Shown: positions 6,110 through 12,373 of the stretch, one piece after another
Numbering within the stretch: position 1 is the first letter of the stretch
Layout of the letters: each line of letters begins with the position of its first letter
Origin: DASVHS01 sp036001325
Lineage (GTDB): Bacteria > Acidobacteriota > Thermoanaerobaculia > Gp7-AA8
Assembly (NCBI GenBank): GCA_036001325.1
Contig: DASYUK010000434.1
Coordinates: forward strand, 1 to 12,497
Direction of reading: 5' to 3'
DNA length: 12,497 nt
Notes under the pieces: model-generated
What the model saw: only the letters and a program-made list of their open reading frames with translations
Database searches by the model: none
What the model was told of the DNA's origin: nothing
Made by a program: the position numbers and the translations under genes

Positions 6110-7303
6110 CTACACGCGCGTCATGGCCACTCCCGCCGCCGCGGCCGAAACGACGAGTCCCGCGCCAAGGCTGAAGAGAGTCGTCGAGATGCCGCGATGC
6201 TCGGCGAGCAGACCGGCGGCGAGATTCCCGAACGGCACGAACGCGTAGAACGCGAATGTGTACATGCTGAGCACGCGTCCGCGCATCGCATCGGGGATGC
6301 GCTGCTGAATCGAGGTGTTGCACAGCGCGAGTGTGGTCACCATCGTGTAGCCGCAGATCACGAGCAACGCGACGACGATGTACGTGCCGCGCATCGTGCC
6401 GACCGCCGCGAGCGCGACGCCGAACGACGTCAAGCAGATGAAGACGCCGGCGATCATCTGCCTGGCGCTGAATGTCTTGATCGACAGTACGAGCGCGCCG
6501 AGGAGCGCGCCTGCACCGACACCCCCCATCAGGTAGCCCATTCCCTGCGCGTCGTTCGTAAAGAGCTTTCGCGCGACGATCGGCATGAGGTTCAGATACG
6601 GAAAGCCGAAGAGGCTCGCCGCCGCGACGATGCCGATGAGCAGCACGATGATCCGTTCTCGGCGCACGAAGCGCACCCCGTCAGCGAAACGCTTCAACAG
6701 CGCTTCGTCGGCGGCGACGAGCTCCTGCCGGCTGTGCATCGTGTACAGCACCCAGATCAGCGGCAGAAACGAAAGCGCGTTCAGGAAGAAGCACCAGAAA
6801 CTTCCCCACGCGGAGAGGGTGATACCGGCGAGCAGCGGGCCGACGACGCGCGAGAGGTTGAACTGCAGCGAGTTCATCGCCACCGCATTCGGAAGGTGCG
6901 TGCGATCTTCGAGGAGATCGACCACCATCGCCTGCCAGGCCGGCGCGGAGAATGACTGCGCGACTCCGACGATCACCGCGGCCGCGACGATCTGCCACAC
7001 AGTGATGCGATGGATGTAGATCGACAGCGCGAGAAGCAACGCGGTGAGCGCCTGTAAAGCCTGCGAGATCGCCACGACTCGCTTGCGATTGAGCTGATCA
7101 GCGAGCACGCCACCCGGGAGCATCAGCACAATCGCCGGCGCCGAGCTCGCGAACCCGACGAAGCCCAAAAGAAACGCCGAGTCACTCAGCCGATAGACGA
7201 GCCATCCCTGCGCCACCGTCTGCATCCACGATCCGACGTTCGAGACGAACTGTGTTGTCCAGAAGCGTCGATAGTCGGATTCCTGAAAGGCCTCGAACGG
7301 CAT
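6110..7303 (-). CDS. MFS transporter (EntS/MFS_3-like exporter)
   Basis: A 397-residue major facilitator of the inner membrane with about 12 hydrophobic segments. The N-terminus FRRFW-like stretch (YRRFWTTQFVSNVGSWMQ, 11-28), the loop GGVLADQLNRKR (64-75), the segment NAVAMNSLQFNLSRVVGP and the late GRVLSMYTFAF are typical of the MFS_3/EntS-like group of proton-driven exporters. The substrate cannot be inferred. The start at ATG 7303 is supported by AAGGA five nt upstream, inside the adjacent palindromic repeat. The TAG stop codon abuts repeat copy B, so the gene sits exactly between repeats. It lies 65 nt downstream of the metalloprotease on the same strand, with a strong hairpin between them, so co-transcription is uncertain. 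Confidence 0.9.
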   Translation of the reverse strand: MPFEAFQESDYRRFWTTQFVSNVGSWMQTVAQGWLVYRLSDSAFLLGFVGFASSAPAIVLMLPGGVLADQLNRKRVVAISQALQALTALLLALSIYIHRITVWQIVAAAVIVGVAQSFSAPAWQAMVVDLLEDRTHLPNAVAMNSLQFNLSRVVGPLLAGITLSAWGSFWCFFLNALSFLPLIWVLYTMHSRQELVAADEALLKRFADGVRFVRRERIIVLLIGIVAAASLFGFPYLNLMPIVARKLFTNDAQGMGYLMGGVGAGALLGALVLSIKTFSARQMIAGVFICLTSFGVALAAVGTMRGTYIVVALLVICGYTMVTTLALCNTSIQQRIPDAMRGRVLSMYTFAFYAFVPFGNLAAGLLAEHRGISTTLFSLGAGLVVSAAAAGVAMTRV

Positions 7304-7308
7304 GCAGT

Positions 7309-7313
7309 TCCTT
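7309..7313 (-). promoter_or_regulatory. Shine-Dalgarno sequence of the MFS gene, inside repeat C
   Basis: On the minus strand AAGGA is followed by ACTGC and the ATG at 7303, a 5-nt spacing. AAGGA matches the core of the anti-Shine-Dalgarno complement. The bases belong to the end of palindromic repeat C (GGGAGAAGGA), whose hairpin could partly sequester the site. It is the only clear ribosome binding site I see in the window. Confidence 0.55.
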
Positions 7314-7367
7314 CTCCCTCCGGGAGAAAGTGCCGCGAAGCGCCACCCTCTCCCGTTGGGAGAGGGT
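7311..7367. repeat. Palindromic repeat, composite copy C (head-to-head)
   Basis: Two hairpin-1 units in opposite orientation share one central GGCGC-type stem. The left hairpin is TTCTCCC/GGGAGAA (7312-7328, loop TCC). The centre is GCCGC-GAA-GCGCC with one mismatch. The right hairpin is ACCCTCTCCC/GGGAGAGGGT (7345-7367, 10 bp, loop GTT). The GAGGGG tail is missing from both halves. It fills almost the whole gap between the metalloprotease stop codon and the MFS start codon. Confidence 0.8.
7345..7367 (-). terminator. 10-bp hairpin directly after the metalloprotease stop codon
   Basis: A perfect 10-bp stem with a 3-nt loop begins 1 nt after the TAG stop codon (7369-7371). No T tract follows, so it is not a textbook intrinsic terminator. 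It may instead stabilise or attenuate the mRNA before the MFS gene. It is the right half of repeat copy C. Confidence 0.4.
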
Positions 7368-7368
7368 A

Positions 7369-10300
7369 CTATTTCCCGCCAAAGAACACCGGGTCGCCCG
7401 TCCTGTTGTCAACGACCGAACCGTAGAGGAACAGCGCCGCCGCGCCGTTGGTCCGTGCGTCGAGCGTGCATGAGCCGATGCTGTAAGCATCGACACCAGG
7501 CGTCAACGCCATGAGCGGATATTGCACGAGCGAATGCGCCGCAACATTCACAGCGACGGATCCGATCGGCGCCCCCGACGCTGACAACACCGTGGCCTGT
7601 ACGATGATCGGATCATTGCCGCCGTTGAGGAAACCGACGTTCGTGCGGAAGTCGGCATCGGAGCGGAGACCGGTGACGTACTGCTGCGTCGCGAATGCCT
7701 CCACGACATCGACAGACTGCCCGTACGTTCCACCATTGTCGACCGTCGTGTAGGTGCGGCTCGTCACCACCGGCGCGCTGCTTCCGCTCCACGAAATCTC
7801 GAGCGGACCGCTCCCCGATTGTTCGCCGAGTGCCGTCACGACATCGGGGATCACGACGCTGCGGTTCGGGCCGACGAAAATGCTGCGCGTACGAACGCCG
7901 AACCGCATCATCAGATTCAAGGATGTGCTGCTCGGATTGAAGAGCGTGACATCACTGCGCCAGAACGTACCGTTCGCGCCGTTAGCGCGCGCTACAACCG
8001 GAATCGTCAAGAGCGACGACGTGGCGATCGGCATCGCCTGAATGTAGACAGGATCCTGTGTTCTGTTATCGACAACGGAGGCGTAGACGCTCACCGCGTC
8101 GCGCGCGGAATTGCCGATGCGAAGGGACAGCAGCGAATCGCTGCGGCCTGCCGTCGCCGTGAAGTAACCGCCCAGCGATCCCTGTTGAAAGCTGTTCGGT
8201 GGAACCGTGAGCGTCGTGCTCTGCACGACGTTGCCGTCGGCGTCAAGGAGCGTCATCGTCGTCGCGACGGAGCTTCCGCTCTTGTTCACGAGTCCGATGT
8301 TCGTTCGGAAATCTGCCGTCGAGATCAGGCCGGTCATGTACAACGCGCTCTGAAGATCGGTGGAATCGACATCAGGGACTGCTTGACCATAGGTGCCTGT
8401 CGGTGCGGCATTGAATGTACGACTCGTCACTTTGAGATCCGGCGTCGTCGTTGCAGCAGTTGCGGTGATGTTGATGCCACCCGCGCCGCTGGGCATTCCA
8501 AAAATTTCGAGCAGCGCGTTGGCGTACGTGCGCGTCTCGCGCGGCAGGACGAAGATGGACCGCGTCTGCGGCGCGACACCGGCTCCCGGCACGAACAAGA
8601 GGTCGACCGATGCCGTTTCATCGCCGGCGTTGAAAATCGTCAGCTCCGTCCGCCAGATCGAGCCGCCGATGCCGTTCGTCTGCGCGGTAACCGGGATGAG
8701 TGACTTGAATTGACCCGGCTGTGGCGTCGCCGGGATCTTCGCCCCCACATTCACGTTGTGGGAAGCCACGCGATTCTCGCCGTTGCGGTAGATCGTCAGC
8801 GTGACGGTGTACAGGCCCGCCGTCGCGTATTGCTTCATAGGATTCTGATCCGATGACACGGAGCCGTCGCCGAAGTTCCACAGCCACGACGTGACGCCGC
8901 CGGTCGACTGATCGATGAAGTTGACCAGGTCGCCGGCGAGCGGGCTGCTCGGCGAATACGTAAAGGCCGCATTCAAAGGTTGCAGTGCAGCGCTGACGCT
9001 GATGACTCGCGAAGCTTGCGATTGAGTGCCGGCGCTGTCTCGAACGGTCAACACAACTGTGTATTGGCCTGCGCTCGAGTAGACGTGCGTCGGCGCGGCG
9101 CTCGTCGATGTCGCGCCATCACCGAAATTCCACGTTCGCGATGCGACAGTGCCCGTCGATTGATCGGTGAACATGAATGTCGTCGAGCCGGCCGTGCCGG
9201 TCGTTCCCGGGGAAACGCTGAACGCAGCCGCGATCGGCGCGGGCTGCGCAGCGAGCGTCACAGTCACCGTGTTCGACGCTCCCGATTCGCCGGCGGCGTT
9301 GAATGCGGCGACGTAGAAGCGATACGTGCCGGCGGAGAGTCCACTGATCGTCGCGGATGTCTGGCCGGCCGCTGCCTGACCGGCCTTCGTGAACGATCCG
9401 CTTCCCGCGTAGTAGATCGAGAAGCCGCTCTCATTCGAGGAGTTGTCGTTCCACTGCAGTGCGACGCTGCTGCTCGACGAAGCGGTCGCCGTCAGATTCG
9501 AAGGCGCAGCCGGCGCTTGCAGCGGCGGCGTGGAGTTGCCGCTCGAATAGAGCCAGCGCGCCGCGAGCTGATCGTCAGCCCGAAGCGAAGGTCCGATTCC
9601 CGTCACGGTCGCATACATCAGCGCAGTGCTGTCGGCACTGTGGCCAAAGCCGAGGGTGTGGCCGAATTCGTGAGCGATGATCTCGGCGAGCGAATTCGAG
9701 CTGATGTGAGCCGACGGCGAGACGTTGTCCTGAATGACGAGATTGCCTTCAGTGATGTTCCAGGCGCGATATGTCTGCTGGGTGTGCGTCGCATCGGCGT
9801 TGAACGGACCATTCCAACTGCTCGCACTCGACACGCCGTTGAATCCGCCCTGGCCGACGACGCCTCCGGTCGATGGACTCCACGATCCCGCGATCTCATT
9901 CAGAGGATCGTTGAACAGAATTTCGTTCGTGCCATTCGCGCGCGCCAGGCCGGCCGGCGTCCCGCCGGAGGTTCCGGCGTATCTGTATTTGATGTTCGCC
10001 GCGGTGTAGGTCGTCCATGCGGACATCGCCGTGGTGGCTTCGCTGACGCCCCCGCCGCTGTAGCCGGGCTGCGTCCCGTAGCTGTACCACGCTGCGGATC
10101 CGCCATTGTCAAACGCGAACCAGCGGTAGACCGTCGGCTCGGAGATGAGCGTGAAGTTCGTTTCAGGTCCTTCTCCCCGCGGGAGAAGGTGGCGCGAAGC
10201 GCCGGATGAGGGGCTGCCATAATTCTTCGACCCTTCACGCCCGCTCACCCGATCAACAACGAATTGCTCGAACCTCGCGGCATCTCGATCGACGTTCGCC

Positions 10301-10785
10301 GACTCGATCGGCTGAAACTGCGCATCGACCAGCGTGACATTCGTCTCGTCCGCATCGCGTCTCCAGAGCCGTTGACCTTTGACGGACCTCTCGCTGAACT
10401 TTCCGACGAAGAGATCGATGGTCTGGTAATCGCCGCGCGGAGTCGGCGTGAGAAAGGCGAGGACATGCTCGCCGGTCGCATACTCCGGCGCGCCGAAGAT
10501 CTTCGTGATGCGATTGCCGATCATGCCGCCGATCTCGCGGATGGTGACCGTCGCGCCAACATTGCCTTTCAGCGTTTCGTCGATCTGCAGGACCGTCTCG
10601 GTCCAGATCGCGCCGCCCCGCTCGACCGGTTCCGAGCTGACTACCATTCCTCGGACAATGACCGGCGACTTCTGGATGAGCTGCTCGTCGCTGGGCATGA
10701 CGATCGTCGTCGCCGAAGCGGCTGCTGCGATCGCCAGCATCAAGACACACGTCAACCAGTACACCGCAGGGATAGGGGATTTCAT
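7369..10785 (-). CDS. Secreted matrixin-type zinc metalloprotease with FN3, two PKD domains and duplicated C-terminal module
   Basis: A 1138-residue exported protein. A signal peptide (residues 1 to about 24, hydrophobic VYWLTCVLMLAIAAAASA) leads into an N-terminal domain of about 150 residues with no name I can give. Residues about 190-205 are encoded by a palindromic repeat. The catalytic domain (about 207-410) carries HEFGHTLGFGH with zinc ligands His372, His376, His382 and catalytic Glu373, and a Met-turn at Met390 (ALMYAT), as in M10/matrixin peptidases. An FN3 domain follows (about 421-508), then two PKD domains (about 517-598 and 602-683), each with WNFGDG. The C-terminus is two related modules (about 697-925 and 926-1138) sharing FRTN, TYGQ and VVDNRT-x-DPV. 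No membrane anchor is seen. I chose ATG 10785 over the upstream in-frame ATG (10827) because it gives a proper signal peptide. It probably degrades extracellular protein; the substrate is unknown. It diverges from the GNAT gene across 75 nt. Confidence 0.88.
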   Translation of the reverse strand: MKSPIPAVYWLTCVLMLAIAAAASATTIVMPSDEQLIQKSPVIVRGMVVSSEPVERGGAIWTETVLQIDETLKGNVGATVTIREIGGMIGNRITKIFGAPEYATGEHVLAFLTPTPRGDYQTIDLFVGKFSERSVKGQRLWRRDADETNVTLVDAQFQPIESANVDRDAARFEQFVVDRVSGREGSKNYGSPSSGASRHLLPRGEGPETNFTLISEPTVYRWFAFDNGGSAAWYSYGTQPGYSGGGVSEATTAMSAWTTYTAANIKYRYAGTSGGTPAGLARANGTNEILFNDPLNEIAGSWSPSTGGVVGQGGFNGVSSASSWNGPFNADATHTQQTYRAWNITEGNLVIQDNVSPSAHISSNSLAEIIAHEFGHTLGFGHSADSTALMYATVTGIGPSLRADDQLAARWLYSSGNSTPPLQAPAAPSNLTATASSSSSVALQWNDNSSNESGFSIYYAGSGSFTKAGQAAAGQTSATISGLSAGTYRFYVAAFNAAGESGASNTVTVTLAAQPAPIAAAFSVSPGTTGTAGSTTFMFTDQSTGTVASRTWNFGDGATSTSAAPTHVYSSAGQYTVVLTVRDSAGTQSQASRVISVSAALQPLNAAFTYSPSSPLAGDLVNFIDQSTGGVTSWLWNFGDGSVSSDQNPMKQYATAGLYTVTLTIYRNGENRVASHNVNVGAKIPATPQPGQFKSLIPVTAQTNGIGGSIWRTELTIFNAGDETASVDLLFVPGAGVAPQTRSIFVLPRETRTYANALLEIFGMPSGAGGINITATAATTTPDLKVTSRTFNAAPTGTYGQAVPDVDSTDLQSALYMTGLISTADFRTNIGLVNKSGSSVATTMTLLDADGNVVQSTTLTVPPNSFQQGSLGGYFTATAGRSDSLLSLRIGNSARDAVSVYASVVDNRTQDPVYIQAMPIATSSLLTIPVVARANGANGTFWRSDVTLFNPSSTSLNLMMRFGVRTRSIFVGPNRSVVIPDVVTALGEQSGSGPLEISWSGSSAPVVTSRTYTTVDNGGTYGQSVDVVEAFATQQYVTGLRSDADFRTNVGFLNGGNDPIIVQATVLSASGAPIGSVAVNVAAHSLVQYPLMALTPGVDAYSIGSCTLDARTNGAAALFLYGSVVDNRTGDPVFFGGK
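10167..10214 (+). repeat. Palindromic double-hairpin repeat, copy D, inside a coding sequence
   Basis: Hairpin 1 is CCTTCTCCC/GGGAGAAGG (10169-10189, loop CGC), then T, hairpin 2 GGCGC/GCGCC (10191-10203, loop GAA) and the tail GGATGAGGGGC. The 46-nt core has the same length and layout as copy A and is nearly identical to copy B. It lies wholly inside the metalloprotease gene on the opposite strand. The host frame runs through it and yields roughly GSPSSGASRHLLPRGEGP. It falls in the linker between the N-terminal domain and the catalytic domain. Confidence 0.85.
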
Positions 10786-10845
10786 ACGAAAGTTATTCAG
10801 CGAAACGGTCCGGCCGGACGCAGCCATTCCCGTGGGCTCTTGCCA

Positions 10846-10851
10846 TAGAAT
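10846..10851 (+). promoter_or_regulatory. Candidate -10 element for the GNAT gene
   Basis: TAGAAT (five of six consensus bases) lies 9 nt upstream of the ATG at 10861. A start site 6-8 nt downstream would put the 5' end of the mRNA at or next to the ATG. No Shine-Dalgarno sequence and no -35 box were found. Confidence 0.4.
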
Positions 10852-10860
10852 GCGCGCCGC

Positions 10861-11835
10861 ATGAGCGTCGAGGAACTCACGTCGTTTGAGCAGCTTCAGG
10901 CGATCGAGCCGCTATGGATGGAGCTATGGAATCGCGATGCCGCGGCGACCCCGTTTCAGTCGCCGCTATGGCTCCTGCCGTGGTTTCGGCATTTTGGCTC
11001 GGGCGAGCTTCTGACTGTCGCCGTTCGCGACAACGGACGACTCGATGCCATCGCGCCCTTCTTCATTCTTCGTGACGATGACGATCCCGCCGAATCCCTC
11101 GGCATGCTGATCGGCTCCGGCAACAGCGATTACGTCGACATGCTGTCGTCACCCGATGCGCCGGTCGACGAGGTCGTCGCGCGGCTCGTCGCCGCCGACT
11201 GCGCGGTGTGGGATCTGCAGCAACTTCGATCGATCTCGCCGCTGCTGCACGTTCCGGCACCGCCGCGGTGGAGCGATGAAATCGAGGATCAGGATCCTTG
11301 TCTCGTTTTGTCGCTCGACGATCTCGCCGATCGGACGTCGACGCATTTCCGAAAGAAGCTGCGCTACTACCGTCGTTCGCTCGAGCGCGAAGGTCGCCTC
11401 TCGATCGAGTCGCCAACCGCTGAGTCGCTCGATGACTTCATGAAAGCGCTATTCGAGCTGCATGCCGCACGATGGAAGAAGCGCGGACTCCCCGGCATGC
11501 TCGCCGCAGAAATCGATCAGTCGTTTCATCGTGAAGTCGCGCGCGGCATGCTCGCCGCGGCATCGTTGCGGATGTACTCGATGCGCATCAACGATCGCGT
11601 CGTCGCGATCTTCTACGGTTTCGCCCACCACGACACCGTCTATTACTACCTGAGCGGGTACGATCCGTCGCTCGAGAAGTTCAGTCCCGGAACGGTCATC
11701 GTCGCGCACGCGATTGAACAGGCCCTTCGCGACGGCGCGAAGTCGTTCGATTTTCTCCGCGGCGCCGAAGAGTACAAGTACGCCTGGGGCGCAACGGATC
11801 GCATGAATCAGCGTCGGCGTCTGATCCGGGGCTAA
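10861..11835 (+). CDS. GNAT-family acyltransferase, CelD/BcsL type
   Basis: A 324-residue protein of the CelD/BcsL (Acetyltransf_6) branch of the GNAT fold, related to FemAB-like enzymes. Members are annotated as acyl-CoA acyltransferases linked to exopolysaccharide or cellulose modification, although substrates are mostly unproven. Seen here: an N-terminal half with FQSPLWLLPWFRHF (32-45), the basic helix FRKKLRYYRRSLEREG (163-178), YYYLSGYDPSLEKFSPG (261-277) and FDFLRGAEEYKYAWG (296-310), the last two being hallmark segments of this group. No signal peptide or membrane segment is seen, so it is probably cytoplasmic. The ATG is preceded by a -10-like TAGAAT and no ribosome binding site. Its TAA stop codon overlaps the TAG stop codon of the convergent neighbour. 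No polysaccharide genes are nearby to fix its role. Confidence 0.87.
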   Translation: MSVEELTSFEQLQAIEPLWMELWNRDAAATPFQSPLWLLPWFRHFGSGELLTVAVRDNGRLDAIAPFFILRDDDDPAESLGMLIGSGNSDYVDMLSSPDAPVDEVVARLVAADCAVWDLQQLRSISPLLHVPAPPRWSDEIEDQDPCLVLSLDDLADRTSTHFRKKLRYYRRSLEREGRLSIESPTAESLDDFMKALFELHAARWKKRGLPGMLAAEIDQSFHREVARGMLAAASLRMYSMRINDRVVAIFYGFAHHDTVYYYLSGYDPSLEKFSPGTVIVAHAIEQALRDGAKSFDFLRGAEEYKYAWGATDRMNQRRRLIRG

Positions 11836-12155
11836 CCCGTCGCGAGCTCGAAGATGTCGCGGATGCGCTGCGCGACGTCTTCGTCGGCGACGGTGCTCGC
11901 GATCTCGATTCCGAATGCTCGTAGCTGCAGTTGTGCGAGGGGCGCTTCATTGAGAAAGCGTCGTCGCAAGACATTGCTCGCCACCGTGAACTTCGCCTCG
12001 GAGATTCTCGCCAGCTCCGGAAGATCGCCGAGGAGTTGAGCGATGGGACGCAGCTCGAGCGTGGCGGCAAAGGCCGTCAGGTCGGGGATGGTCACCGCTC
12101 GCTTCGCACGGCGGATCAGTGTCGACTCTTTGTCGTTGGTTCTGGATTGCCACAT
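11832..12155 (-). CDS. Hypothetical protein, 107 residues
   Basis: I do not recognise a family. The frame has a high share of G/C in third codon positions and a balanced, mostly helix-forming composition. Its C-terminal two thirds contain segments such as LELRPIAQLLGDLPELARI and EDVAQRIRDIFELATG, which look like genuine coding sequence rather than a shadow frame. The first 20 residues are polar and basic and may be non-native: a GTG at 12095 would start the protein at TIPDLTAFAATL. No signal peptide or membrane segment is present. No clear Shine-Dalgarno sequence precedes the ATG. It converges on the GNAT gene with a 4-nt overlap of the two stop codons. A partial or decayed gene is an alternative. 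Confidence 0.5.
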   Translation of the reverse strand: MWQSRTNDKESTLIRRAKRAVTIPDLTAFAATLELRPIAQLLGDLPELARISEAKFTVASNVLRRRFLNEAPLAQLQLRAFGIEIASTVADEDVAQRIRDIFELATG

Positions 12156-12211
12156 GATCGAGGTGGATGCGCAGCAACGGTCGGGCCATCGCCGCTAACG
12201 GCAGGAGATCC

Positions 12212-12217
12212 TACAAT
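12212..12217 (+). promoter_or_regulatory. Possible -10 element upstream of tRNA-Gln
   Basis: TACAAT (five of six consensus bases) lies 52 nt before the tRNA, which would give a leader of about 45 nt. A second weaker candidate, TAAGAT, lies at 12247-12252. Neither has a recognisable -35 box at standard spacing, so the assignment is tentative. Confidence 0.25.
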
Positions 12218-12269
12218 TTGCGGGAATGCAGTTGCCGCGGCTCTTGTAAGATCGTCAGGCGCCACGTTC

Positions 12270-12344
12270 TGGGGAGTCGCCAAGTGGTAAGGCATCGGTC
12301 TTTGGAGCCGACATCCGGTGGTTCGAATCCACCCTCCCCAGCCA
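12270..12344 (+). tRNA. tRNA-Gln (anticodon TTG)
   Basis: A complete 75-nt cloverleaf. The acceptor stem TGGGGAG pairs with CTCCCCA, followed by discriminator G and an encoded CCA end. The D arm contains GCCAAGTGGTAAGGC. The anticodon stem TCGGT/GCCGA (one G-T pair) encloses the loop CTTTGGA with anticodon TTG, reading CAA and by wobble CAG. The T arm is GGTGG-TTCGAAT-CCACC. The U1-A72 pair and G73 fit bacterial tRNA-Gln identity. An apparent minus-strand open frame through it is an artefact. Confidence 0.97.
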
Positions 12345-12351
12345 TCCGCCT

Positions 12352-12369
12352 ACGAGCCGGTGCGCTCGT
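12352..12369. terminator. Short hairpin between tRNA-Gln and the convergent TetR gene
   Basis: ACGAGC and GCTCGT form a perfect 6-bp stem around CGGTGC, 7 nt after the tRNA CCA and 4 nt from the TetR stop codon. No T tract follows on either strand, so its role as a shared terminator is only suggested by its position between two convergent transcripts. Confidence 0.3.
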
Positions 12370-12373
12370 TGGC

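Noticed and set aside
5988..6112. Remnant of an insertion sequence or integron between hemQ and the MFS gene
   Set aside because: The inverted repeats are fully explained by two tail-to-tail palindromic elements with no coding remnant between them.
8980..10209. 409-residue plus-strand open frame antisense to the metalloprotease
   Set aside because: Arg/Asp/Ala-rich shadow composition with no domain, while the minus strand encodes clear FN3, PKD and matrixin motifs.
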